DNA of 46,426 nt. It comes from an uncultured Rhodobiaceae bacterium (GTDB lineage: Bacteria; Pseudomonadota; Alphaproteobacteria; Parvibaculales; Parvibaculaceae). Location: NCBI GenBank assembly GCA_913057645.1, contig CAJXOU010000018.1:1-46426 (forward strand), read 5' to 3'. Below, piece by piece: positions 34,579-43,571 of the stretch. The position numbers and the translations under genes are program-made. Positions within the stretch are counted from its first letter, which is position 1; each line of letters opens with the position of its first letter. The notes beneath the pieces are model-generated. The model did not search any database, was not told the origin of the DNA, and was given only the letters and a program-made list of their open reading frames with translations.

Positions 34579-35356
34579 CGAGGCGGGCATGCGCGGCTGC
34601 AATGCTGCTCGCCGCGCGCTGCATGGGTATGAGGTATCGCTCCGCCGCCTGCGCTTCGTTCATGGTCGAACCGAGGTAGCGCATGGTGATGCATGCGGTG
34701 ACCTTCTCACCTTCCACAACAGGGACCGCGAGCCCCATCGCCGGGTCGCCGCGCATGGGCGCGGTCGTCGCGTAACCGCGTTTCCGTATGGCGGCGAGCA
34801 TCGAGGATACATATTTCTCGTCGCGGGCCTGCGCGTTCATCGCCGCTTTCGAGTTTCGAAGAACCGCAAGAATGAGTCGCCGTTCTTCTTCGGGACAGAA
34901 GGCGAGATAGGCACGTCCAAGCGCCGATACCAGCATCGCGAGGCGACGGTTCAACCAGTCGGGATCGGTGCTGAAAGGGCTTTCGTGCCGTGTCGAGATG
35001 CGCACCAGCATTGCTTCGTGATCGAGTGTCGCCAGCGCCACCGGCCATTTGTGTTCGGCCGTCAGTCCGGAAAGGAAGGGACGGGAAGCCTCCACGACGA
35101 GATCGGTATGCCGGAGGCCGCTTGAGAGGCGAAGCACGCGTTCCGTGAGGCTGTAGCCGGTGGTTCGCGACAGCCGCCGCACATAGCCTGCCGAAATCAT
35201 CGTATCGAGAAGGCGGACGAGCGTCGGCTTCGGCAGACCCGTTTCCGCGTGCAAGCGCGCCAATGTAGCCGTTCCGGCGGCGTTCAGCGCCTCGAGCAGC
35301 TTCAGACTTCTGAGAACCGGCTGAACGCCTTCGATTTCCTTGTGTGAACGCGGCAT
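34565..35356 (-). CDS. IclR-family transcriptional regulator
   Basis: 263-residue IclR protein with an N-terminal winged HTH (about residues 12-70: SLKLLEALNAAGTATLARLHAETG, then LPKPTLVRLLDTMISAGYV). The effector domain contains MLVSALGRAYLAF and the C-terminal MRGDPAMGLAVPV segment. A perfect AGGAGGT ribosome site precedes the ATG at 35356. It diverges from a TauD-family dioxygenase gene with a palindrome between the two, so that gene is the likely target. Control of the converging GH5 gene is also possible. Confidence 0.92.
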   Translation of the reverse strand: MPRSHKEIEGVQPVLRSLKLLEALNAAGTATLARLHAETGLPKPTLVRLLDTMISAGYVRRLSRTTGYSLTERVLRLSSGLRHTDLVVEASRPFLSGLTAEHKWPVALATLDHEAMLVRISTRHESPFSTDPDWLNRRLAMLVSALGRAYLAFCPEEERRLILAVLRNSKAAMNAQARDEKYVSSMLAAIRKRGYATTAPMRGDPAMGLAVPVVEGEKVTACITMRYLGSTMNEAQAAERYLIPMQRAASSIAAAHARLVSAA

Positions 35357-35387
35357 GGGACCTCCTGCGCTCCGCAGCGGCCAGCCT

Positions 35388-35406
35388 AATTCCGTAGAGC
35401 GGAATT
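35388..35406. promoter_or_regulatory. perfect inverted repeat between IclR and dioxygenase genes
   Basis: AATTCCG-TAGAG-CGGAATT, 7-base arms with a 5-base spacer, in the 134-base divergent gap. It lies 32 bases upstream of the IclR start and 85 upstream of the dioxygenase start. The TTCCG/CGGAA symmetry suits an IclR-type dimer site. Confidence 0.65.
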
Positions 35407-35490
35407 GCCAAATTTGACGGGAGCGGTGACGCCGTAGGAGGCCGTAGACTTCACGTCATTGGAGCGGAGGAACCCGGAGGAGGAGAACTC

Positions 35491-36348
35491 ATGAGCCAGG
35501 CTGCAGCTGCGCCACAAACGGCGCCGTTTTCGGTGTCGCCCCTGACCCCGACGATCGGTGCCGAAATCGGCGGCATCGACCTGTCTAAGCCAGTGGACGG
35601 CGCCATGCTGGCTTCGCTTCGCGAAGCGCTGCTCGAATGGAAGGTGATCTTCTTCCGCGATCAGGAGATCACGACGGAGGAACACCTCGCTTTTGCCCGT
35701 CAGTTCGGCGAACTCGAAGTGCATCCCTTCGCCCCCCACAAGGAAGGCTACCCGGAAGTCCTCGCCATCACACACAACCGCGAGCGGCCGGGCAAGGAAA
35801 ACAAGTGGCACAGCGACGTGACGTGGCGGGAATGCCCGTCGCTCGGCTCCGTGCTCCGCGCGGTCGAGGTTCCGGATGTCGGCGGCGACACGCTCTTCTC
35901 CGATATGTATGCCGCTTATGACGGTCTTTCCGACGAGGTGAAAGAGAGGATCGACGGCGCCATCGCGATCCACGACTTCGCGCATTTCCGCAAGATGATG
36001 CAGAAGCTCGGAAAGACACCGGAAGAAATCGAGGAGATGAATCGGAAATATCCGATGGTCGAGCATCCCGTGGTACGCACTCATCCGGAAACCGGCCGGA
36101 AAGGCATCTATGTGAACATTGCCTTCACCCAGCATATCGCCGGCATGGACAAGGCGGAGTCCGACGCACTGCTCGCGCATCTCTACGCGCAGGCCGCTGT
36201 TCCCGAATATCAGTGCCGCTTCCGCTGGCGGAAGAACTCGATAGCCTTCTGGGACAATCGCGCTTGCCAGCACTATGCGGCATCCGATTACTGGCCGGCG
36301 GTGCGCAAGATGGAGCGCGTAACGATCATCGGCGACCGGCCTCACTGA
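35491..36348 (+). CDS. TauD/TfdA-family Fe(II)/2-oxoglutarate dioxygenase (copy 3)
   Basis: 285-residue dioxygenase with His107-x-Asp109 (NKWHSDVTW), His261 (ACQHYAASDY) and Arg276 or Arg272 for 2-oxoglutarate. NKWHSDVTWRECPSLGS and GDTLFSDMYAAYDGLS place it near TfdA and alpha-ketoglutarate-dependent taurine or aryloxyacid enzymes. The substrate is unknown. GGAGGAGGAGAAC precedes the ATG. It stands alone, divergent from the IclR gene, and unlike the other two dioxygenases is not in the Crp/Fnr operon, so the three copies are probably under separate control. Confidence 0.9.
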   Translation: MSQAAAAPQTAPFSVSPLTPTIGAEIGGIDLSKPVDGAMLASLREALLEWKVIFFRDQEITTEEHLAFARQFGELEVHPFAPHKEGYPEVLAITHNRERPGKENKWHSDVTWRECPSLGSVLRAVEVPDVGGDTLFSDMYAAYDGLSDEVKERIDGAIAIHDFAHFRKMMQKLGKTPEEIEEMNRKYPMVEHPVVRTHPETGRKGIYVNIAFTQHIAGMDKAESDALLAHLYAQAAVPEYQCRFRWRKNSIAFWDNRACQHYAASDYWPAVRKMERVTIIGDRPH

Positions 36349-36412
36349 CAGAAGGACGGTTCGGGGCGCCAGCGGGCCGCGTTCGGGAGGGAGCGCGGCC
36401 CGTGCCGTTTCG

Positions 36413-37954
36413 TCAGCCGAGAAAACGGTCGAGCACGTTCCGCGTGATCTTCTCCACGAACGGATTGCCGGCCTGAAGCCCATAGGCCCACTCGGTCGTG
36501 CCGGCGTTGAAGACCTCGCCCTTGCCCCGCCTGAAAGCCGCCATGACCGCATGACCGCGCATCAGGCGGGCGCGGTTCGCAGGCGAGTCGAAGCCCGCAT
36601 AGGCGCGCGTGAGCGGCCCCCAGGCTTCCGGCGGCACGAAACCGCCGAATTCCGATTCCGGTTCGCCGAGCGTTGCAGGCGCGGTGGCGATGATCTCGAG
36701 ATTCTCCGGTATGCCGAGACGCGGGACCGGCTTCGGCAGACCGTCCTCGCAGAAGGTAAGCGGACAGCCATCGTTTTCGTAGCCGACCAGGCGGCAATCG
36801 TCGCCGAAAACATCGCCCCAATAGAGATCCGCGCCTTCGAGCGCCCAGTGATCTTCCCGCCAGACGGTATAGCCGCCGACGCCGCGCGCGGTGCAGAGGC
36901 CGAAGCGGTGATAGCCGCCGAACAGAAAGGAAAGGCCGGTGAGTTGCGCTTCGGGTTTGCCGGTCCACGGAGACGACCAGAGGCCGGACGTGAGATGGCG
37001 CCTGGCCGGGTCCGCCATGAAGGGGTCTTCTTCCTCCGCACGAGCCTTGTGGGCGACATAGGTGCGGCCATCGTCTTCCCAGCGGCATTGCCAGTAGCAT
37101 GTATTGCCCGACAGAATGACGATGTTGCCGCCCGCATCAACGAAGCGCTCGGCTTCCTCGCGCTGTCCCCGGCTCCAGTATTCGCTGTGCCCGACGAAGA
37201 GCGCCGCCTTGTAGCCGTCGAGCGCGTGAGGTTCCCTTTCAAGGTCGTAGTCGGTGAGATAGTCGAGTTCGATCCCGTTCGCCTCCGCCCATGCGACGAA
37301 GGCATGCTCCCACTTGTCGGTGAAACCGGCCGGGCAATCCCATCCATTGCCTCCGGCCTTGATCTCATGCGTTATTTCGCCGGCCGTTGAACGTTGGCGG
37401 AAGCCACGCCGGTCTTCGTTCACGATCCGGTGCTTCGGCGATGCTGGCTTCATGATGCCGGCGGAGAAGGGCCGGTTCGCGGAGAGCCTTGCCGCGGGAG
37501 TATGCAGAGCCTCGTCCTTGGTCGGGCTCGCCGGCTCCACCTCGCCCGTCCAGGCATAGGTATTGGCGCCGCCCCAGGAGTTGTAGGCGTGATAGGTGTT
37601 GGTTGCGAGAACGATGACGGCTTTTGCTTTCGGCCGGGCTGCCTTCACGACGAGCATGTGCCGTCCGGTAGCACCGTCTGCACCCGTCAGCAGGATTTCA
37701 TAATAGCCGCTCCGCCATTCGCCGACGGTGAGGCGGAACGCTTCGGGCCAGTTGCAGCCATGAATGTGAGCGGCAGGCTCTGTTCCGTGCCGCCCGATCT
37801 CGACGCCCGTCTCGCTGAAAACGACATCGCGACCGACGGAGAGGCGCGCCACCTCGATTTCGCACGTGCCGCCAGTTGCGGAGATATGCAGGGCGACAGT
37901 CTCGCCGGGCCGCGCGCTCAGGCTGTCAGAATAAGCCCAGATCCAGTTGCTCAT
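36413..37954 (-). CDS. N,N-dimethylformamidase large-subunit-like protein
   Basis: 513-residue protein resembling the C-terminal part of the dimethylformamidase large subunit. Relevant segments are NTYHAYNSWGG (Tyr121, Tyr124) and VGHSEYW (His256, Glu258), which match the Tyr/Glu iron-site region and adjacent catalytic His I recall for that enzyme. GGNIVILSGNTCYWQCRW and SFLFGGYHRFG also fit. The N-terminal ~100 residues form a beta domain. The Pseudomonas/Paracoccus large subunit is about 760 residues, so this is a shorter relative, and no small-subunit gene is next to it. It may hydrolyse another amide. The ATG at 37954 has a weak ribosome site with an inverted repeat just upstream. Confidence 0.75.
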   Translation of the reverse strand: MSNWIWAYSDSLSARPGETVALHISATGGTCEIEVARLSVGRDVVFSETGVEIGRHGTEPAAHIHGCNWPEAFRLTVGEWRSGYYEILLTGADGATGRHMLVVKAARPKAKAVIVLATNTYHAYNSWGGANTYAWTGEVEPASPTKDEALHTPAARLSANRPFSAGIMKPASPKHRIVNEDRRGFRQRSTAGEITHEIKAGGNGWDCPAGFTDKWEHAFVAWAEANGIELDYLTDYDLEREPHALDGYKAALFVGHSEYWSRGQREEAERFVDAGGNIVILSGNTCYWQCRWEDDGRTYVAHKARAEEEDPFMADPARRHLTSGLWSSPWTGKPEAQLTGLSFLFGGYHRFGLCTARGVGGYTVWREDHWALEGADLYWGDVFGDDCRLVGYENDGCPLTFCEDGLPKPVPRLGIPENLEIIATAPATLGEPESEFGGFVPPEAWGPLTRAYAGFDSPANRARLMRGHAVMAAFRRGKGEVFNAGTTEWAYGLQAGNPFVEKITRNVLDRFLG

Positions 37955-37968
37955 CGCTCGCTCTTCAA

Positions 37969-37989
37969 AATATGAATGTTCCTCATATT
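37969..37989. promoter_or_regulatory. inverted repeat just upstream of the amidase-like gene
   Basis: AATATGA-ATGTTCC-TCATATT, 7-base perfect arms with a 7-base spacer, 15 to 35 bases before the ATG at 37954. The position suits a repressor site over the promoter. No regulator gene is adjacent, so the binding protein is unknown. Confidence 0.5.
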
Positions 37990-38021
37990 AGAGCGAGCCG
38001 AGCCTGACGGTGCAACAGATT

Positions 38022-40121
38022 TCAGGCCCTGTCAGTCACGGCGAGTGCGAAAGCATAGACGCGAGCGATTTCCTTCAGCCGCTCGAAGCGGCCCGACGCG
38101 CCGCCATGCCCGGCATCCATGTTGATGTGGAGGAGCGTGATACCATCATTCGTGCGGGCCTCGCGCAGCTTCGCCACCCACTTCGCTGGCTCCCAGTAAG
38201 TCACGCGCGGATCGGTGAGCCCGCCCAGCGCAAAGATATGCGGATAGGCCTGCGCCGTCACATTGTCGTAAGGCGAGTAGGAAGCCATGTACTCATAGGC
38301 CTCCCGGCTTTCGATGGGATTGCCCCATTCGTTCCATTCTGGCGGTGTGAGCGGAAGAGACGCATCGAGGATCGTCGCCAGCACGTCGACAAACGGCACT
38401 TCCGCAACGATACCCTTGAAGAGATCGGGCGCCATGTTCGAGACCGCGCCCATCAGCATGCCGCCCGCGCTTCCCCCATGCGCGACGATGTTGCCGCGGG
38501 TGGTGAAGCCTTCCTTCGCGAGGTGTTCGCCCGCGGCGATGAAATCGGTGAAGGTGTTGCGCTTCGTCAGGCGCTTCCCGTCCGTGTACCAGCCATATCC
38601 TTTCTCCTTGCCGCCTCGGATATGCGCGATGGCGTAGACGAAGCCGCGATCGACGAGCGACAGGCATGTGGTGGAGAAGGACGCCGGAATGCTGATGCCA
38701 TAAGAGCCGTAGCCATAGAGAAGACAGGGCGCGCTGCCATCGAGCGCGAAATCGCGCCGATGGACCAGCGATACCGGCACCTGCGCGCCATCCGTGGCGG
38801 TGGCGAAGACACGCCTGGTGACATAGTCGGCGGGATTGTGTCCCGAGGGTACTTCCTGGCGCTTGCGAAGTGTGCGCTTCCGTGTTTCGAGGTCGTAATC
38901 ATAGACTTCGGCGGGCGTCGTCATCGAGCTGTAGGAAAAGCGCATCCGCGTCGTGTCATATTCGAAGCCCGCACCCATGTTGAGATCGTAGGCCTCCTCG
39001 TCGAAGGCAATCTCGTGCTCCGCTCCGTCAGACAGGCGCCGCACCACGATGCGCGGCAGGCCGCCTTGCCGTTCGAGACGCACATGGTGATCGCGGTAGC
39101 CGACATGGTTGAGGATAAGCGTCCCGGGACGATGAGGAATGAGGTCTCGCCAGTTCTCCCGGCCCGGCTTGTCTTCCGGCGCTTCGGCTACCTTGAAGTC
39201 CTCTGCGCCATCCGCATTGGTGAGGATCAGAAAGCGGTTGCGGGGCGCATCATGTTCGAGATCATACTCGACGCCATCTTGGCGGGGCGCGACGAGTTTC
39301 GGCGGTGTGTCCGGTGCGTCGGCGGGAACGAGATAGACCTCGCTTGTCTGGTGATCGTGGCTCGAAATGACGAGCCACTTGCCGCTCTGCGTCTTGCCGA
39401 CGCCGACAAAAAAGCCTTCGTCCTGTTCGGCATAGACGAGCGCGTCTTCTGCCGTCGGCGTTCCCACGACATGCCGGAAAACCTTGAGCGGACGATGCTC
39501 GTCATCGACCTGTGTGTAGAGGAAACTCTTGCCCTCCGCGTCCCATGCGATCCCGGGTGAGGTATCAGGCACCTCGTCCGCGAGGTCGGTGCCCGTTTCG
39601 AGATCGCGCAGACGGACGGTGAAATATTCCGAGCCTTTTCGGTCCGCTGACCATGCGGCGAGCTTGTGCGTCGGTGCGTGATCGACATCGCCGATCCGGA
39701 AATAGGCCTCGCCTTCCGCTTCCTTGTTGGCGTCGAGAACGATTTGCTCGCCGTCTTCGGCCTTCCGTGCGCGCCGGCAGAAGAGGGGGTGCTGTGCGCC
39801 TTCGACAAACCGCGTGTAGTAGGCGAAGGGGCCGTCCGGAGAGGGTACGGAACTGTCGTCCTCCTTGATGCGGCCCTTCATTTCCTTGAAGAGCGTTTCG
39901 CGAAGTTCGGCGAGCGGTTTGAGCGCTTCTTCCGTATAGGTGTTCTCGGCTTCGAGATAGGCGCGGATATCGCCGTTGAGCGCGTCCGGATTGCGCATCA
40001 CCTCGCGCCAGTTCTCGTCGCGAAGCCAGGCGTAGTTGTCGATCCGGACAATGCCGTGGTGTTCGTCGGGCTGCGGCCGTTTTTCGGCGCGCGGCGCCGC
40101 CGCGGGAGGTGTCAGTTTCAT
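38022..40121 (-). CDS. ptrB: oligopeptidase B (S9A serine peptidase)
   Basis: 699-residue prolyl-oligopeptidase-family enzyme. An N-terminal seven-bladed propeller (about 70-430) filters substrates. The C-terminal alpha/beta hydrolase domain has GYGSYGISIPASFS, IAHIRGGKEKGYGWYTDGK, nucleophile Ser551 in HGGSAGG, Asp in GLTDPRVTYWEPAKW and His in DAGHGGASGR. It cuts peptides after Lys or Arg in the cytoplasm. No signal peptide is present. It starts 10 bases after msrB on the same strand, so the two are probably one transcript. Its own ribosome site is weak, and coupling is likely. Confidence 0.93.
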   Translation of the reverse strand: MKLTPPAAAPRAEKRPQPDEHHGIVRIDNYAWLRDENWREVMRNPDALNGDIRAYLEAENTYTEEALKPLAELRETLFKEMKGRIKEDDSSVPSPDGPFAYYTRFVEGAQHPLFCRRARKAEDGEQIVLDANKEAEGEAYFRIGDVDHAPTHKLAAWSADRKGSEYFTVRLRDLETGTDLADEVPDTSPGIAWDAEGKSFLYTQVDDEHRPLKVFRHVVGTPTAEDALVYAEQDEGFFVGVGKTQSGKWLVISSHDHQTSEVYLVPADAPDTPPKLVAPRQDGVEYDLEHDAPRNRFLILTNADGAEDFKVAEAPEDKPGRENWRDLIPHRPGTLILNHVGYRDHHVRLERQGGLPRIVVRRLSDGAEHEIAFDEEAYDLNMGAGFEYDTTRMRFSYSSMTTPAEVYDYDLETRKRTLRKRQEVPSGHNPADYVTRRVFATATDGAQVPVSLVHRRDFALDGSAPCLLYGYGSYGISIPASFSTTCLSLVDRGFVYAIAHIRGGKEKGYGWYTDGKRLTKRNTFTDFIAAGEHLAKEGFTTRGNIVAHGGSAGGMLMGAVSNMAPDLFKGIVAEVPFVDVLATILDASLPLTPPEWNEWGNPIESREAYEYMASYSPYDNVTAQAYPHIFALGGLTDPRVTYWEPAKWVAKLREARTNDGITLLHINMDAGHGGASGRFERLKEIARVYAFALAVTDRA

Positions 40122-40131
40122 GTTTGTGCGT

Positions 40132-40554
40132 TCAATCGCCGGAGGCGTCGTCGGGCTTGAAGTCGAGCGCCGTGCCGTTCATGCAATAGCGAAGTCCCGT
40201 CGGGCGCGGTCCGTCCGGAAATACGTGGCCGAGATGTGCATCGCACGTCGCGCAAACGACTTCCGTTCGCCGCATGTTGTGGCTGTCGTCGGCATGTTCC
40301 TCGACCGCACCCTTGTCGATCGGCTCGTAAAAGCTCGGCCAGCCCGATCCGCTTTCATATTTGGTTTCGGAGCGAAACAACGGCGCGCCGCAGCAGACGC
40401 ACTTGTAGGTGCCGTCCCGATGCTCGTTTACCCACGGCCCCGTAAACGCACGTTCAGTGCCTGCCTCGCGCGTGACCGCGTATTGCTCGGGCGTGAGTTT
40501 CTCGCGCCATTCGGAATCGTTTTTCTCGATCTTCCGGGACTTGTCGTCGGCCAT
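40132..40554 (-). CDS. msrB: peptide-methionine (R)-S-oxide reductase
   Basis: 140-residue MsrB with the catalytic Cys124 in [11 protein letters not shown]. Zinc ligands are Cys52/Cys55 (KCVCCG) and Cys101/Cys104 (CATC). The substrate segments [11 protein letters not shown] and [13 protein letters not shown] are present. It reduces the R-form of methionine sulfoxide in proteins. No second resolving Cys at the usual position is evident, so recycling may be direct by thioredoxin. GGAAGAAA precedes the ATG. It lies 10 bases upstream of ptrB and 84 bases downstream of the MaoC-type hydratase gene on the same strand. Confidence 0.95.
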   Translation of the reverse strand: MADDKSRKIEKNDSEWREKLTPEQYAVTREAGTERAFTGPWVNEHRDGTYKCVCCGAPLFRSETKYESGSGWPSFYEPIDKGAVEEHADDSHNMRRTEVVCATCDAHLGHVFPDGPRPTGLRYCMNGTALDFKPDDASGD

Positions 40555-40638
40555 CTGTTTCTTCCGGGTCAGGGACTTCCTGAAGAAGATATGGGGCGCG
40601 GGCGCCTTCCGGGCAAGCCGGGGGCGCCCGCCTTCCGC

Positions 40639-41091
40639 TTATTCGAAGATCAGGCTGATGGTCTCGGCGACCATCGCCGGGCGCTCCTGGCCCTCGATTT
40701 CCATCGTCACTTCGTTGATGACCTGCGTGCCGCCTGCCTTGGGCGAGGCGTCTTTGAGCGTCACGCGACAGCGCACGCGCGAACCGACGGGCACCATATT
40801 GGTGAAGCGCACCTGGTTCGAACCGTAGTTGATGCCGCGCGTCGCGCTCTTCACGCCGCTGATCTGGCCCATGAGATGGGGCAGGAGCGACAGCGTCAGA
40901 TAGCCATGGGCGATGGTGCCCATGCCGAGTTCCTTCTTGGTGCGTTCGGGATCGATATGGATCCACTGGTGATCGCCTGTCGCGTCGGCGAAGAGGTTCA
41001 CCCGCTCCTGGTCGATCGTGACCCACTCGCTGACGCCGATTTCCTTGCCCTTCTCGGCGACATAGTCGGCAACCGTATCGAATACGCGCAT
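40639..41091 (-). CDS. MaoC-family (hot-dog fold) enoyl-CoA hydratase
   Basis: 150-residue protein with the hydratase motif ATGDHQWIHIDPER holding Asp40 and His45, the catalytic pair of R-specific enoyl-CoA hydratases. IAHGYLTLSLLPHLM and INYGSNQVRFTNMVPVGSRVR follow. It would hydrate enoyl-CoA to R-3-hydroxyacyl-CoA. The start at 41091 follows GGGAGAG; a longer opening to 41178 lacks one. Probably its own unit upstream of msrB. It fits the acyl-CoA genes around it, but no specific pathway is shown. Confidence 0.88.
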   Translation of the reverse strand: MRVFDTVADYVAEKGKEIGVSEWVTIDQERVNLFADATGDHQWIHIDPERTKKELGMGTIAHGYLTLSLLPHLMGQISGVKSATRGINYGSNQVRFTNMVPVGSRVRCRVTLKDASPKAGGTQVINEVTMEIEGQERPAMVAETISLIFE

Positions 41092-41191
41092 TTGGCTCTC
41101 CCGTTGGGTGTTGTCGTGTGTTCGGCCCCTTGGGAGCCATTCGGGGGGCAAGTTAGCGGTCCGGCGGGCCTGCGCCAAGCCGGAAGCTCGG

Positions 41192-41671
41192 TTATCGCGA
41201 CAGACGGATGCGGACCCGGCGGTCTTCCTCTGAGTCCCAGGTCAGTGTTTCCTCGAGCCAGCCCCAGGCTTCTCCCTCGGAGCTGATTGCGATCTTGGAC
41301 GCGGGCCAGCCGAGCGCCGTGAAGGCATCAGCCACGTTCCGGGCACGCTTGCGCGACAGTTCCGCATTGGCGGCCGGGTTGCCCGTCTTGCTGGACTTGC
41401 CGAACAGGCAGATCTGCTGAGCGTTCTGACCCTTGGCGAGTTCGTGGATGCGCTCGAAATCTTCCTGATACTTCGGGTCGATCCGGCTCGAATTGGTTTC
41501 GAAGTAGACGTAGTAGTTCCTGTCGAAAAGCTTGTTCGACTTGCCGAGATTCCGGCACTGGTGACCCTGGGTGTGCATTTCGGAGGTCTGGGCGAGAACC
41601 GCGCCGCCCGTCGCGAGCATGCCTGCGAGCACCACCCCGGCCCAGACGAGCCCCCGATTTCCCTTGGCCAT
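41192..41671 (-). CDS. OmpA-family C-terminal domain protein
   Basis: 159-residue exported protein. An N-terminal signal (MAKGNRGLVWAGVVLAGMLATGGAVLAQ) is followed by a short linker with Cys39. The OmpA/MotB peptidoglycan-binding fold (about 50-159) has VYFETNSSRIDPKY and the helix ELSRKRARNVADAFTALGW. It ends DRRVRIRLSR, the typical D-R-V-I pattern. It probably anchors to the cell wall in the periplasm. There is no lipobox. GGAGGC precedes the ATG. It sits alone between the MaoC-type gene and the acyl-CoA synthetase gene. Confidence 0.85.
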   Translation of the reverse strand: MAKGNRGLVWAGVVLAGMLATGGAVLAQTSEMHTQGHQCRNLGKSNKLFDRNYYVYFETNSSRIDPKYQEDFERIHELAKGQNAQQICLFGKSSKTGNPAANAELSRKRARNVADAFTALGWPASKIAISSEGEAWGWLEETLTWDSEEDRRVRIRLSR

Positions 41672-41741
41672 TGATGCCTCCGTTGTGTGAATCGCCTGAA
41701 CTTATCACATAACGCACGGGCCGGTGACGGGCTCATGTGAA

Positions 41742-41766
41742 AAACGGGCGCCCGAGGCGCCCGTTT
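41742..41766 (-). terminator. terminator of the acyl-CoA synthetase gene
   Basis: A perfect 11-base stem (AAACGGGCGCC and GGCGCCCGTTT) with loop CGA, ending five bases from the synthetase stop. On the minus strand it runs into TTTTCA. Confidence 0.8.
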
Positions 41767-41771
41767 GAGAG

Positions 41772-43328
41772 TTACACGATCTTGCTGTCCCGGTTGCCCC
41801 AGTAGCGGTCCCGGATAAGCCGCTTGTAGAGCTTGCCCGTCGGATGCCGCGGCAACTCTTCTTCGAAATCGATCGAGCGGGGGCATTTGATGGCGGAAAG
41901 CTGGTTCTTGCAGAACTCCATCAACTCGGCCTCGAGGGCGGGGCCTGCATCCGACCAGTCGACCGGCTGCACCACCGCCTTCACCTCCTCGCCGAAATCC
42001 TCGTTCGGTACGCCGATCACGGCGACGTCCGCAACGCTTGGATGCATGACGAGGATGTTCTCGGCCTCCTGCGGATAGATGTTCACGCCACCCGAGATGA
42101 TCATGAAGGCCTTGCGGTCGGTGAGGTAGAGGTAGCCGTCCTCGTCCACGCGGCCGATATCGCCCAGCGTCGACCATGTCGGATGGTTCGGATGGCGGGC
42201 TTCCTTCGTCTTCTTCGGGTCGTTGTGATACTCGAACTCGCTCTCGCTCTCGAAATAGATCGTGCCAGCTTCGCCGACGGGAAGTTCGTTGCCCTCATCG
42301 TCGCAGATATGCGCGATGGCGTTGAGCGGCTTGCCGACGGAGCCCTTGTGTGCGAGCCATTCTTCGGAATTGAGCGCCGTGAAGCCGTTGCCTTCGGAAC
42401 CGGCGTAATATTCGTAGATCACCGGGCCCCACCATTCGATCATCTGTTCCTTGACAGGAATGGGGCAGGGCGCGGCGGCGTGGATCGCCACTTTCAGGGA
42501 AGAAACGTCGTATTTCGCACGCACCTCTTCCGGCATCTTGAGCATGCGCACGAACATGGTCGGTACCCACTGGCTGTGGGTCACCTTGTACTTCTCGATC
42601 AGACGCAGCGCCTCTTCGGCGTCGAAATGCTCCATCACGATGACGGTGCCGCCAAGCCGCTGCACGGTCATCGACCAGCGCAGCGGTGCTGCGTGATAGA
42701 GCGGCGCGGGCGAGAGATAGATTGTGTTCGCGTCCATGCTGTAGAGCAGCATGGCGAGCCCTTCGAGCGCGGTGTCCTCGTCGAACGCACCGCCGGTCAG
42801 CGGGTGCTTCACGCCCTTCGGCCGTCCCGTGGTGCCGGAAGAATAAAGCATGTCGGTGCCGGCAGTCTGATCGGCGATAGGCGTTGCCGGAAACGTCGCC
42901 CGCACTTCCTCGAAATTCTCGTAGCCGGGAATCGTGCCGCCGACCGCGAACTTTCTCTCGATCCGCGCAGGGAGATGATCGTCGGTCAGCAACTCCTCTG
43001 CGACCTTGGACACTGCCGGCGATGTGAAGAAGATGCGCGCATTGCAGTCGTCGGCGATATAGGCGACTTCGCTCGCCGTAAGACGCGAGGAAATGCAGGT
43101 GTAGTAGAGCCCTGCCCGCTGCGCCGCCCAGCAGATCTCGTAGAAGCGCGCATTGTTGTCCATGAAGATGGCGATGGCATCGCCCGGCTTCAGGCCCGCA
43201 TCGCGGAAGAAATGCGCCAGCTGGTTCGATCTCTCCTCGAGTTCCCCGTAAGTCACGCTCTCGCCCGTCCCCGCCATGATGTAGGCGGGTTTGTCGGGGT
43301 TGGTTTTCGCATGGGCAGAAGGATGCAT
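41772..43328 (-). CDS. acyl-CoA synthetase (ANL superfamily)
   Basis: 518-residue adenylate-forming ligase. The P-loop-like motif YSSGTTGRPKG is at 162-172, YEYYAGSEG is the A5 motif, and DIGRVDEDGYLYLTDRKAFMIISGG carries the A7/A8 adenylation and hinge segments. The catalytic Lys499 is in HPTGKLYKR. It activates a carboxylic acid, probably a fatty or aromatic/steroid side-chain acid, to its CoA thioester. GGGAGACG precedes the ATG at 43328. It diverges from a hydratase-family gene 243 bases away, suggesting one catabolic unit with two promoters. Confidence 0.92.
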   Translation of the reverse strand: MHPSAHAKTNPDKPAYIMAGTGESVTYGELEERSNQLAHFFRDAGLKPGDAIAIFMDNNARFYEICWAAQRAGLYYTCISSRLTASEVAYIADDCNARIFFTSPAVSKVAEELLTDDHLPARIERKFAVGGTIPGYENFEEVRATFPATPIADQTAGTDMLYSSGTTGRPKGVKHPLTGGAFDEDTALEGLAMLLYSMDANTIYLSPAPLYHAAPLRWSMTVQRLGGTVIVMEHFDAEEALRLIEKYKVTHSQWVPTMFVRMLKMPEEVRAKYDVSSLKVAIHAAAPCPIPVKEQMIEWWGPVIYEYYAGSEGNGFTALNSEEWLAHKGSVGKPLNAIAHICDDEGNELPVGEAGTIYFESESEFEYHNDPKKTKEARHPNHPTWSTLGDIGRVDEDGYLYLTDRKAFMIISGGVNIYPQEAENILVMHPSVADVAVIGVPNEDFGEEVKAVVQPVDWSDAGPALEAELMEFCKNQLSAIKCPRSIDFEEELPRHPTGKLYKRLIRDRYWGNRDSKIV

Positions 43329-43571
43329 TGCTGGTCGTCTCCCGGCATGAAACTGAGAGGCGGAGCCTGAGCCCCGCCCGGATTTCGCTTTTCTGCGAGT
43401 CCATTGTTATATCTGGGCCCATGAAATTTCGGCCCTTTGAGGCGCAAAGACACAGCAAGATGACGTGCTCGTCAACTTTCTTCGGGCAGTGCCCGGTTGA
43501 CGTAACGGCATGGCGCAAGGGGCCGCGAGAGAACCGGAAAATCGGTAAAGCCATAAGCAGGGAGCGAATAA

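Noticed and set aside
38010-39560. 516-codon plus-strand open frame opposite oligopeptidase B
   Set aside because: The minus-strand frame carries the complete S9 catalytic triad. The plus frame has no recognisable domain.
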